A DNA stretch of 64,000 nucleotides. Source: Chelydra serpentina (lineage: Eukaryota; Chordata; Testudines; Chelydridae). The position numbers and the translations under genes are program-made. Below are positions 54,801-63,450 of the stretch, in pieces (position 1 is the stretch's first letter; the number at the start of each line of letters is the position of its first letter). The DNA lies in contig JBAIAC010000057.1 in the NCBI GenBank assembly GCA_037349315.1, positions 12,927,501 to 12,991,500 of the forward strand. The letters are read 5' to 3'. The notes beneath the pieces were generated by a model. That model was not told where the DNA came from, did no database searches, and worked only from the letters and a program-made list of their open reading frames with translations.

Positions 54801-57658
54801 CCTAGTGGCGCCCCTCACAGTCTGGCACCTGAGGCGGCCGCCTCGGTTCGCCTCACGGTAAGGCCGGCCCTGTGATCACGAATAACTGTGAATAGCCAAC
54901 ATTCACTCTTCCGGCAGTGTGGGTTAGTTGTGATTAGTCCGACCGTGGCTCATCTCTGGTTGGATTAGCGCGCAAGTTCATTTTACAGTAATATTCGCAC
55001 ATTCAGCTTTACATTTGCTGTCTGCGAACACAAGCGCCAGCAGAACTCGACCTGGGCCTGAGCAAACCAAAAACTGGAATTGAAGTCGATGGGCACAGTA
55101 CTCTGCTCTGAAAATCAGGCCCCAGTGCATCCGTGTTGGCCGAAAGCAAACGCAAAGGTGTAACAAATCTGGTGGAAGCCAATTCATTTACAAAGCAGGT
55201 GAGTATTTGTAGGAAATAGTGTATGCCCGTATTTACCTGGCTCTACCACAGCCACAGGGTGTCAAAGTCAAAGTCCATTAAAGTCAATGGGAAAAGACTT
55301 TCCATCTGGTCCATATATATGAGGTGGGGGGAGAGACCGAGGGAGGAGGAGGAGTACAAATACGAGACTGGTCAAGCCTTCTGATTGTTCTAAACAAAGC
55401 AATGTTAACCTCTAGCATTGATAAGCAACCCTACCACAACAAGTGGATTAGCACATCTGCAAGGTAGAAAAGGGGAAATTCAGTCCTGGCAGTAGGGTGA
55501 CCAAAGAGCAAATGTGAAAAATTGGGACAGGGGGGTGGGGGGTAATAGGAGCCTATATAAGAAAAAGACCCAAAAATCGGGACTGTCCCTATAAAATCGG
55601 GACATCTGGTCACCCTACAGGATACAGACAAGAACAATGTACCTTTTAAGTCCCACTTAAGTGCTCAAAATAGGCCTTAACTTTCCTAGGTCTTGAGTTG
55701 TCCTGGTGCACCAGGAGGTGAATCCTCCCCCTTGTGGATCTCTAAGACCTTCACTAAGGGAGATAAGTATCATCATCTCTGTGTTGGGGAAAATAAAGCA
55801 CAGCGAGGTGAAGTGATTCCCCTGGGAACAGAACTCAGGTGTTTTGCCTCCCAGTCCCTGTTCTATGTACTAGCTTCTGCTGGCTCAGTGGCACATTAGC
55901 TCCATTTTATAGCTGGGGAAACTGAGGCAGCCATGGTCTCCATAACAAGTCAGAGGGCATTTGACTTCAGGTAAGTTGGTTCCCATGTCTGTTCCTAGAC
56001 TTTGTTTGTGTAGTTAGATTGTAAGCTCTTTGGGCCAGGGACTTCTCTTCTTGTGTTTGGATGGTGCCTCTTGGAGCTACTGCAATACATATTATGAGAC
56101 TATGAATCTCCTGCAAACTCCTATTCACACCTACAAGTAACACTTGTGGTAGCTGGGGACTGTGCCTTTAAGGGCTGAGCTTCCCAGGCCGAGAGTCTGG
56201 GGAAGGTGCTGTGAAGCTCTTGTTGTCATGCACAGGTGTTGCATCTGGACACAAAATAAAGGACATCTCTGGCAAACACTGAGGCCCAGACCCTCAAAGG
56301 TATTTAGGCTCCTAAATCCCATTGATTTCACTGGAAGTTAGGAGCCTTCAAGGATTTGGTCCGGAGTGATCACCAAACACAACACTGAACCCCATGGGAG
56401 GGCATTGCTATTTCAAACAAAACCCGCAAGGCTGTAGAAGCAGCTGAAAAAATACTCATTTCCCGTGTCAACTGAACAGGCCCAGGGATTTCACACACCC
56501 TTCCTGCCAAGGCACGGATGTGTGGCAACAGTTCGAGAAAGGTGTGACACAATAAGACACACACAGGTAGAGACAGAACTGTGAGATGCTCTGAGACTGA
56601 TGTGTAACAGGTCATCATTCAATCTTTCTGCTGAAAATGTGTGAGGGTAACTAAGAGCAGCCTGGTGCCCAGGCTGTGTGGGACGGTGTCAATGTTGAAT
56701 CTAACGTGGGCCAGGTGTCTTTTAATCAGATGCAGTTGTGCATACAGTATTGAAAACCAGGGCAGGTGTTCAGACACTAAGGGGATGGACATCCAGATAC
56801 AACCTTGAGGGTGAAATCCTGGCCCCACTCAAGTCAAGGGACGTTTCTGAAGCAACTGAAGATTTCACTCTAAGATTAGAGATTTTTTAAATTTCCCCAA
56901 CAGTTGAAATTTGGGGGAGAAATGGGGGGGGATACATTTGGGGAAAGAAAGGAGGGAAAGGTCAGTGTTTCCCTTTTCATTTTTTTCAGCCAGCTAGGAG
57001 CTAGAGAGCTCGGAATACATTTATTGAAAGAAGACATCATAACCTGTGCAACTAACTGCCAATAGACATCACTGAAACCAAGACCTCTGAAGGATTTTTA
57101 AAAAATGATTACAGAGGAAATAGGACACCCACAATTATATTAGATACTGTTTAAAAATGGAAGGGATATGAAGCTTCCTGATTCCGAAACCTCATAGCTG
57201 GGGGTAAAGAGGAGAATTCCCTTATGGGGCGAATATTCTATTATCCCCTCAAGAATGTCCTCCACCTTCCTCTGAAACAGTTGATAATGGCCACTGCTGG
57301 ACACAACACTGGGCTACACGGATTCCTGTTTGGATTCAGTCTGGTAATTGCTATGTCCCTTTGTTCCTGTCTGTTCGCCAAGGAAGGTCTGTCCCCCACC
57401 TCAGATCCTCTTGCTGCTGCTTTAGGACTTACTCTCACAGAAGGCCTCTTGAAATTTCTTGGCCAGCTTCTCAATGACGCTGTAGCTCTCTACATAGTCC
57501 ACGTGCTCGTCCAGCGGCTTGCTCGCCATTTGCCGAAGAGTGTTCATGTCCACTCGGCCCACCCCAATGGCAAACAGCTCAATGCCAAGGGCTCTTGCCC
57601 TCGTTGATACATCCTTCACGCCATCCTGGGGGCGTCCGTCTGTCACAATGATCGCCGT
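42771..57658 (-). CDS. MATN1: Matrilin-1 (cartilage matrix protein), 3' part of gene, exons 3-8
   Basis: Matrilin-1 is a secreted trimeric adaptor of cartilage matrix that links collagen fibrils and proteoglycans. Six exons on the minus strand join in one open frame: 57433-57658, 53784-53909, 51513-51920, 46114-46266, 44921-45001 and 42771-42820. They give 1044 nt, or 347 residues plus a TGA stop. The order is end of vWA1, one EGF module, a complete vWA2, a CEC cysteine linker and a coiled coil. One EGF between two vWA domains fits matrilin-1; matrilin-2 and -4 have more EGF modules and matrilin-3 has a single vWA. All introns after exon 3 are phase 1, as expected for shuffled modules. Human matrilin-1 has about 496 residues, so about 150 N-terminal residues (signal peptide, first half of vWA1) lie beyond the window. 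I found no promoter here. Exon numbers follow the human eight-exon gene. Confidence 0.93.
43225..43560 (-). mobile_element. CR1 3' fragment, antisense, in the U12 intron
   Basis: ATAGTCTGACCTCCTGCATG, GTGGTGGAGAATCTACCTTA, CAATTACCGTTAAAAAGTTG and GCCACTGGCTCGTGTTCTGC follow antisense CR1 order, with an extra diverged segment near 43300-43370. Confidence 0.7.
43867..44160. mobile_element. Harbinger-like TIR element, 294 bp, in the U12 intron
   Basis: GGGCTGGTCTACACTA and TAGTGTAGACCTGGCC are inverted ends; flanking 3-bp TTT at 43864-43866 and 44161-44163. The segment ACTTCAGCTATGTTATTCAC and its mirror match the hairpin of 482-777, in the other orientation. Confidence 0.82.
44921..45001 (-). 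CDS. MATN1: MATN1 exon 7: CEC linker and first half of coiled coil
   Basis: This 81-nt exon was found by following the frame from exon 6. It encodes [20 protein letters not shown] and then INSLTRK, ending with the first base (C) of a Leu codon. The two cysteines of CEC are where matrilin chains are disulfide-linked next to the coiled coil. Spacing of I, V, L residues fits heptads. The acceptor is CTTATCCACAG above 45001. The donor is not GT: it is ATATCCTTT at 44920-44912, the U12-type AT-AC 5' splice site known for the last intron of matrilin genes. Confidence 0.93.
45457..45536 (+). repeat. Cry SINE / CR1 3' tail
   Basis: TTGCTTTGAGCAGGGGGTTG, GACTAGATGACCTCCTGAGG and a GATTCTATGATTCT end. 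The head is missing. It lies in MATN1 intron 6. Confidence 0.8.
45788..45813. repeat. (AG)n microsatellite
   Basis: About 13 AG units after an A tract, in MATN1 intron 6. Confidence 0.9.
45911..46072 (+). repeat. Cry-family tRNA-derived SINE, near full length
   Basis: A box GGTAGCTCAGTGGTTTGAGC, B box GAGTTCAATCCC, then GGGGGCCATTTAGGGATCTG, GGGGCAAAAATTGGG and the CR1-like tail GCAGGGGGTTGGACTAGATG. Antisense to MATN1, it ends about 40 bp from the exon 6 donor. It lacks the last repeated ATTCTATG units. Confidence 0.9.
46114..46266 (-). CDS. MATN1: MATN1 exon 6: C-terminal part of vWA domain 2
   Basis: The 153-nt exon is phase 1 at both ends. It encodes [19 protein letters not shown], then [20 protein letters not shown], and ends TKFCP. 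The cysteine closes vWA2, matching the AFC cysteine of vWA1. The acceptor is ATTGCTTGCAG above 46266 and the donor is GTGAGTGGGC from 46113. The intron falls at KDS|GF, whereas the vWA1 intron falls about 20 residues earlier, before TAIIVTDG. A Cry-family SINE ends about 40 bp from the donor. Confidence 0.96.
46870..47950. repeat. LTR-like or other interspersed repeat, unresolved, in MATN1 intron 5
   Basis: Contains GATTATAAAAAGAAGGGG near 47411, GTTTGTTACCCCATTTTCTC and AGCTGTATATGAAATTAAAG. It resembles a turtle repeat, but I could not fix ends or class. Confidence 0.35.
48290..48740. repeat. AT-rich A/T-block repeat, in MATN1 intron 5
   Basis: GTTGAAATGTTTCATTTCAA, AATGAAAAAAAATCACG and AAATTTCAACATTTTAAAC. 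It shares a GTTGAAATG(T/C)TTCATTT core with 58560-58960. Confidence 0.6.
50035..50265 (-). mobile_element. CR1 3' UTR fragment, antisense, in MATN1 intron 5
   Basis: GGCCAGTGCCAGATGCTTCA, GGGAATGGACAGAACAGGGC and AATAGCCATTGATGGTCC are the antisense of the 3' UTR at 24130-24290. The rest of 48740-51512 shows no other recognised repeat. Confidence 0.8.
51513..51920 (-). CDS. MATN1: MATN1 exon 5: N-terminal two-thirds of vWA domain 2
   Basis: The 408-nt exon is phase 1 at both ends. It starts [19 protein letters not shown], giving the DxSxS MIDAS motif, then [13 protein letters not shown], the threonine loop GTMTG and the FTDGRSQD aspartate loop, and ends KAKDS plus one base. All metal-site residues expected of a functional vWA domain are present. 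The acceptor is CTCCCCAG above 51920 and the donor is GTAGGCCTCC from 51512. The codon split with exon 4 reads G plus TC (Val). No stop or frameshift is seen. Confidence 0.97.
52230..52600. repeat. AT-rich A/T-block repeat, in MATN1 intron 4
   Basis: Blocks such as GAAAATTTTTCATTTAAAAA, GTTTTTGAAAACTGTTTTC and AAATCAGTTTTCAAAACTC form local palindromes. Same general type as 48290 and 58560. Confidence 0.55.
53784..53909 (-). CDS. MATN1: MATN1 exon 4: single EGF-like module
   Basis: The 126-nt exon is phase 1 at both ends, so it can be gained or skipped without a frame change. It encodes [12 protein letters not shown], then QQIC, SYTCAC and DGKTCS, giving the six cysteines of an EGF fold. The acceptor is TTCCTTACAG directly above 53909 and the donor is GTAAATACC from 53783. 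The first codon is completed by the last base of exon 3 (A plus AT, Asn). The module separates the two vWA domains. Confidence 0.95.
54090..54225 (+). mobile_element. CR1 3' end fragment, in MATN1 intron 3
   Basis: GATGGATCACTCAATGATTG, CCTGTTCTGTTCATTCC and GACCCAGTATGGCTGTTTTA match the CR1 end at 24225-24345. Confidence 0.85.
54240..54500 (-). repeat. MIR-like SINE, antisense, split by a CR1 end at 54334-54424
   Basis: The left part has AGATCTCAAAGCACCAAGGG and GATGGAGAAACTGAGGCACA to GCTCAAGGTC. The right part resumes at ATGCAACTCGGTGGCAGAGC. Between them lies a short CR1 3' end (GGGGCACCTGGCATTGGCCA to GTATGGCCGTTCTTATG). Confidence 0.8.
54605..54872. mobile_element. hAT non-autonomous element, 268 bp, in MATN1 intron 3
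   Basis: CAGGGCCGGCC at the left and GGCCGGCCCTG at the right are perfect 11-bp inverted repeats. Exact 8-bp duplication TGATCACG at 54597-54604 and 54873-54880. Internal repeated GGCACCTGAGGCGG. No transposase. Confidence 0.93.
55493..55617 (+). mobile_element. hAT-type MITE, 125 bp, in MATN1 intron 3
   Basis: TAGGGTGACCAAAGAGC ... GACATCTGGTCACCCTA with the family core. The flanking 8-mers (CCTGGCAG, CAGGATAC) do not match, so the duplication is decayed. Confidence 0.85.
56283..56370. repeat. Near-palindromic short repeat, in MATN1 intron 3
   Basis: GACCCTCAAAGGTATTTAGG and TAGGAGCCTTCAAGGATTTG are inverted halves around CCCATTGATTTCACTGG. Third copy of the 3010 and 14398 family. Confidence 0.7.
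57275..57365 (+). mobile_element. CR1 3' end fragment, short, in MATN1 intron 3
   Basis: AATGGCCACTGCTGGACACA, ACTGGGCTACACGGATTCC and TGCTATGTCCCTTTGTT are a diverged 3' tail. It ends about 60 bp from the exon 3 donor. Confidence 0.6.
57433..57658 (-). CDS. MATN1: MATN1 exon 3: C-terminal half of vWA domain 1
   Basis: The 226 nt encode 75 residues plus one base. The exon begins [12 protein letters not shown], which includes the MIDAS-type TDG motif, continues through [11 protein letters not shown] and [13 protein letters not shown], and ends AFCE. The acceptor is a pyrimidine tract with CTCCTCAG just above 57658; the donor is GTAAGTCC at 57432-57425. The upstream intron appears to be phase 0 and the downstream intron is phase 1. 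The AFC cysteine closes the vWA domain. The preceding exon, with the DxSxS half of the MIDAS, was not found between here and 64000, so intron 2 is longer than 6.3 kb. Antisense reading frames across this stretch are shadows. Confidence 0.95.
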
Positions 57659-58114
57659 CTGAGGAGAAGAGGGAGGGAAACAGAGAGAAGAGGTGATGGA
57701 CTGTTCCCCTGCAATCCAGCACAGAGGGAGGAATCTGGAGGAATCTGGGAGGAATCCTCAGGGAGGAATCTGGCTCAATAACCATCTTCTTCATATCCAT
57801 GGATACAAAGAGGAACCATGATTTCCTTTCCCCACAACACACCAGCACCTCAGCATAGTCCATTTTGTCTGCCACCATGGTTTGTTCATTTCTGGCTGCA
57901 GGGGTTAAATTGACATTTTCTTAAACATCTTAAATAGGGGATGGCTGAATGATACCATATTTAAGGAAAACAAAGTAAAGACAGCCTTCTTAACACAGCA
58001 TTAACATTGGATCAAACTCAACAGCCGTTGCTCACCCAAAACTCCTGTCGAAGTCAATGGGAGTTCTGACTAAGTAATGGCTGGAGGAGGGAGTTGGCCC
58101 AATAACAGTGCCTT

Positions 58115-58265
58115 TAATTCCATCTGAGGATATCAAAGCACTTGGCAAACATTAAGTGATTCAGCTTTATCTCCATTTTACAGATGGAAAAACTGAGGCA
58201 TAGAGGAAAGAAATGGCTTGCTTAAGGTTAGTGACAGAGTCAACATTTTTGATTCCTAGGTCCCC
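58115..58265 (-). repeat. MIR-like SINE, antisense, in MATN1 intron 2
   Basis: ATATCAAAGCACTTGGCAAA, CTCCATTTTACAGATGG and AAACTGAGGCATAGAGG. Confidence 0.75.
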
Positions 58266-58559
58266 TCTATAAACAGCAGGGGTAAGATACAGGCCCATTT
58301 AAGTCAATGGCATTGACTTCAATGAGGCCAAGTGAACTGCTAAGCCAACTCAAATCTGTTTCACAGGCAAATGCCCTTGGTAATAGAGAAGATAAAGAAA
58401 TGTGAGAAGAAAAATACAAGAAATAGCTAATTGAACCGCAGCAGTAGAATTTTCAGTGACCCATCAACACACAGGTCATTAAGGTTAAGCTGAGAATCAG
58501 CATTTACTACCATACTTCATCGCTTGTGTATTATTCACCTTCACATTTACACAATAGAA

Positions 58560-58960
58560 GTCACAAGTAGAGCAGGCGGAATGTTTTTGGCAAACAGTAA
58601 ATTCACCAAGAAATGCATTTTTCGGGGTAACAAAACTATTCATGAAAATTTGTGTAAAATCCAGCAAATCGTTTCAGACAACAACAAAAAAATGTCAGAA
58701 ATGTTGAAATGCTTCATTTTTTAAAAATGAAAAAAGAGCCATTTTGAAACTATCATTTTTAAATGACAATTTTGAAATAAAATGTTGAATCCAAATGACG
58801 TTTTCAGAATGAAAAATGTTGTTTGAGGTGACATGTCATTTTTAAAAACATTTCCTTTTGACCCAAATTAAATGGTTTTGGTTTTTCATTTTGGTGACCA
58901 AAAAAACAAACAAACAAAAAAAACCAGTTTCAGTTCAAAACAAACAAATGTTTATCCATA
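58560..58960. repeat. AT-rich A/T-block repeat, in MATN1 intron 2
   Basis: ATGTTGAAATGCTTCATTTT, ATTTTGAAACTATCATTTTT and GACATGTCATTTTTAAAAAC. Related to 48290. Positions 58960-59470 show nothing clear. Confidence 0.6.
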
Positions 58961-59471
58961 TCTTCAGTTTGGCCATTGAACCAAACAATCTATGATTCAC
59001 TCAGGGCTAATCAGATAGAACTTGGATGGAGGACTCACCAGTTGGTTAGTTAGGGTGGCTTTAAGGCTGCCCTCCATTGCTGTGGGGGGGCAATCTCATC
59101 TGATGCCAGGATCTGGCTCTTGGTTTATATCAAAGGTGAGCAAACCTCAAAAGACGTGGGCCTTCTATTCTGATAAGTGCCCATAAATTCATGTGCTTAG
59201 TGGAACGACCTTAACCTTTTGAGAGCTGTAAAAATTGGAGTTAAAACTACAGCTGATTGGAACATTTTTGGTTGAAATGAAATTTCGTTAAAAGTATGTT
59301 ATTTCATCACTCCTCTTTGCAATGACATAGCTATTGCTTTTTTCATCAGAGACAGACTGTCTCACGCTCAACAACCTGGTGGCTATCGCATTAAGCAAGG
59401 CTATGGGAGACCTTCAAGTCCCTGCTCTGCCTTATTCAAAGTAGAGTTTATCATCCCAGATCACTCTAAGG

Positions 59472-59758
59472 CAGGGGTCTCAAACACGCGGAGTTATTTC
59501 CTGCGGCCCGCCATAGGTGCCGACTCCTCTGGCAGCCAAGCTCCAAACATTACTGAGTGTTTATATTTTGTTAAAACCCCTCTTTGCATTACAGTTTTTA
59601 AAAAGTTAATACATTGACTTTTAATAGAATATTATATTACTCTTCATTTTTTACTATACTTTTGTATCATTGTATGAAAAGGTTTCAGTGATGCGGCCCT
59701 CGGGCCAATTTACTAGTTCTCATGTGACCCTCGTGGTGATTTGAGTTTGAGATCCCTG
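59472..59758. mobile_element. hAT Charlie-like element, 287 bp, in MATN1 intron 2
   Basis: CAGGGGTCTCAAAC at the left and GTTTGAGATCCCTG at the right are inverted repeats with one mismatch. Exact 8-bp duplication CTCTAAGG at 59464-59471 and 59759-59766. Internal GCGGCCC motifs near both ends. Confidence 0.93.
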
Positions 59759-60714
59759 CTCTAAGGGCAGGTCTACACTTACAACGCTGCATTGGCACAG
59801 CTCCACCAAAGTAGCTCCACCACATTGCTGCTAAATGGTATTGTTGTCTTCCAGTCAGCTCTATTTGAAACCTAACAAGAGCACAAAATCTCTGGCATCT
59901 GGTGTTTCCAGTGGTGACAGGAATATTGCAAGCACAGTCTCTGGTGGTTCAACTCTTCTGCTTCTGGCCAGAATCTGGAAATGTGGGTGTGAAAAGGATT
60001 AATCCGTGAAAACCATCACTGCACGCTGTAAGAATAGTCTCTATCAGGAGAGAACTAACATTCCATTGAGACGTAACTTCCTTTCTTCCTTTATTGACTT
60101 GCAGCTTCAATAGAAATATCAGCCAAAGTCAAGCGGGGCTCCCCTCCCTCCTGTTTCTGCAGAAACCATCCATGCAATCCATTCTTTCTGCCAGAAGAGA
60201 GAGCCATTGATTCAGCAACTCGGCGTGAAAAATGCCACTCCGCAAATGGCAGCATAAACACCTTTGCTTTCATGCACTGTGGCTCTGAGATGCCATGCTA
60301 CTGATTACAGCTTATCAACATGATGCATTATCAACTAGCTTTAGTGAGGCACACCACCCAATGAACAGGGTTCTCTCAGTGATTAAGTGTCTCTATAACA
60401 GCGTCTGTCGCTAGCAGTTGGATGCATTCCTCGCGTTTTCTTTGTCTGAGGCAGATAAGTGAAGTGAAGCTCCCAGGCTAATCGGTAATTCCACTTCTTT
60501 AAGCCCATTGACAACGTGCACAGATCGGATATGGGCCTGCACCCAAACCACAGATCTGATCCCTGGAGATGTCTGATATCCAACCAGAAGCCTGGATCCA
60601 ATGGAAATCAGAACTCAAGCTCCGAGCAGCTGTGGACCCACAATTCACATCAGTTCCTGAGCTTTGCTGCTTGAGCCGGTGTTTAGGGCAGGTCCCGTTT
60701 GAGAATGGCGTTGC

Positions 60715-60850
60715 ATGCTGGGGATGCAGCACGGCGTGGTGGCTAGAACTCCGGCTGGGCATCAGGACACCTGTGTTCTTGTCCCAGTTTTGCCACTGAC
60801 CTGCTCTGTGACTTTGGGCCAATCAGTGTGTCTCTTTCTCCTTCCCCCCA
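60715..60850 (+). repeat. MIR-like SINE fragment
   Basis: GTGGTGGCTAGAACTCCGG, CATCAGGACACCTGTGTTC and TTGCCACTGACCTGCTCTGT. Confidence 0.65.
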
Positions 60851-60884
60851 CCCCGACGTTTCTCTGGCCTGGTGGGACTGTCTG

Positions 60885-61145
60885 TGGCTAGATCTACATC
60901 TGGAGCTACAGGGGTCAGCCCCAGCTCATGTAGACATACCCGTGCTAGCTCTTATGGAGCCAGCATGCTAAAAACAGCATCGGTGGGATAGTACAAGCAG
61001 CAGTGGGCGGTGGAGTTCCAGTGGGTTTGTACCCAGGACAGCTAGCCCATGCCACGGCTGCACTGCTATTTTTAGTGGACTAGCTCAATGGGAGCTGGGG
61101 CATGTACGTCTACACAAGCTGGCAATCACACCTCCAGCTCCAAGT
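60885..61145. repeat. DNA-transposon-like repeat
   Basis: CATCTGGAGCTACAGGGG, CATGTAGACATACCCGTGC and GGCATGTACGTCTACACAAG are typical of turtle TIR-type repeats. Exact ends not fixed. Confidence 0.45.
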
Positions 61146-61149
61146 GCAG

Positions 61150-62975
61150 GTGTATCCTCTCACTCTGTGTATCTCCGGTGCTGGGCGCAATGGAGCCCTG
61201 GCCTCATCTGGGGCCTCTAGTTTATAGGAGTAGGATAATAACCCTTTGAATATATTTTCTGAGTTCTCTAGCTATGCTTACCATATGCAATGTGGTCAGA
61301 AACCAACAAGAGCAGCAATTCATATGTAACTAGGCCCTCATGTTTGTGTATATTTGGGATCCACCTGACTCTAGCAACTTGCATGAACTTGGAGGGAGGA
61401 GCACAGGTTGTAAGGAGGAAGCATTTGGAGGAGGCACCAGGAAGTCAGTCTGTGTGCACATGGCTGGAACACTGGCTGGAACTGCAGCATCTCGGTCATG
61501 GGTTCTCTTAATAAAGAGCCAGTTTTCTTTTACAAGCGGGGAGTCGCTCATGTTGTTGCCCAGCATGCGGTACATGAAACACAGAGCCGGTGTGGTTTCT
61601 TCGTAGTGTTTTTCTTGGTTAAAGAGCCAAGGACACACCAGGGTCACTAGGTGATGCTGTGCTAATAGTAACATGGCAGCCTTGCTGAGTGGGCTGAGAA
61701 GAGGGTCTGTACTAGGGGAAGCCTATGACAAGTTCAGAGGGTCATAATCAGAGAAGTATTAGGGATGGATAAACTGGTTTGATAAAATAGCTGAGCTGAA
61801 TCGCCACCCTGGCCCCCAACTGACTCTGAACTGAACCTTACATTTTTTGACGTTCAAAAATTTCCATCATTATGGTTGACTTTCTCTACAAGTCTCCAAC
61901 CTTCCCAACTCCAGACTCCTCCCTGCACTGCTCCTGGGATGGGCAGCAGTCCACTGCCCCTTACCAAGGCCTGTGCTCTAGTGACACGATCTAGCCCTTA
62001 GCGAACTAGGATAAATCCCTATTTGCCGCAATTCCTAGTGATTCCTCGCATTAGTATAGGGACGTGGAGGCCATCCTGTGGATTCTGAGGCAGGCATATC
62101 CAATGACTGAAGGCATAACTGGATGTTTTCAAGGGATCTCACTGTAGCAATGAATGCAGTCCCCACACCTTGCGAGGCAAGTGGATATGTGAATACCCTC
62201 CTCACTTTTGTAATGTTCTTTGCAATATGATGATCCAAATCTTGCTGTTCCTAAAGGAAGACAGTAATATGTCAAAGTCCCTGCAGCTTTTGGTGGTGGA
62301 GTAGCCAGACCTTTGCTTTGGGCTACTGGAGAGATGTAAAACAAATATATTTACCTTGGTCCTTTTGTGTCCCTTCCCTCTGGGAGCACAGCTGGGCCAA
62401 TGCTCTTGGGGTCCTTCTAGCACGTGTCCTAGATATCTGGAAACAGTGGTGTGGATTTTCAAAAGCATACGTTTTTGGCAATGCTCTGCTCCTGCTGCAG
62501 TCAATGGCGGTTTTTCTATTGACTGTAACAGAAGCAGGATTGGCCCAGCACCTGTGTTGTTTAGCTTTCTAACCGGTCAGCCCCACTGACTACAGTGGGT
62601 GTAGCCAGGAGCGGAATTTGGCTCACAAGATGGGAAAACATGACCTTCAGGCTTGAAAGATGATGTTAAAAAGAACAAAGCATTTAAAAAACAAAGTAAA
62701 AAGTGCAAAATGTCTGTTGTCTATAAAGTCCTTCCCACGACAGGCTGGAAATCTCAGTAACCGTGGAGAATGAAAAAGAAACGGAAAGACCTGCAGTGCA
62801 TAAAGATCTGGTTGAGAGACAAGAAGATAAAGCTAGGGGGAAATGGCCAGTTCTCTACCTAGAGGTGTGCTCAGGAATCAGGACTAAGAATTGGGCAGTT
62901 GACTTAATGGGAATTGTGAAGAACTTCAGAAGAACTGGGGTGATATGGATGGCAGCGCAGACCAGAGCGGGGCAA
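61150..62975. other. MATN1 intron 2 DNA, no feature recognised
   Basis: Frames at 61330-61674 (minus) and 62202-62504 (minus) have no vWA or signal-peptide features, so exons 1-2 of MATN1 are not here. Otherwise nondescript. Confidence 0.5.
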
Positions 62976-62979
62976 TAAT

Positions 62980-63450
62980 GCACATTGGAAGGAATTATTT
63001 TAAACTACTTGCAATGGATTAGTGGGATAAAGATCCTGACATTTTCATGGCTGTCTGTTCAGCGTGCACAATGGTCAAAGCAGCATATAAATGTCAGGCT
63101 GTATTAAGCAAAGGAACAGAGAAGGATACGGAAAATATTATAATGGCATTATATAAATCAATGGCACATCCTCACCTTGACCCAGTCTTGGCCTCCTCAT
63201 CTTAAAATAGACAGCTGAATTAGAAAAGGGCTGAAGAAGATAGAGAGAAATGGAGAGAGGTCTGTGAGGCAAAGTCAGATTGAGTGATGGGTGTGTTTCA
63301 TATGAGAAGGAATTGCTATTTATTTAATGTGAAAAGATGTAGAGGAAGAGGAGATAAGGTGGAAGTATATATAATAATGGTGTAGAGAAGGCCAGTCAGA
63401 TACTTCAATGTATCCTCTCATAGGCACCCAGTGCAATTAAACATCAGTAA
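62980..63450 (+). pseudogene. Highly decayed CR1-type LINE 3' end
   Basis: AAGCAGCATATAAATGTCAG and GAAAATATTATAATGGCATT read as AYKCQAVL and ENIIMALYKSMAHPHLDPVL, matching the post-RT region seen at 23620-23740. Later parts (GAGAAGGAATTGCTATTTAT) follow the same order. Positions 63450-64000 contain nothing else recognised. Confidence 0.6.
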
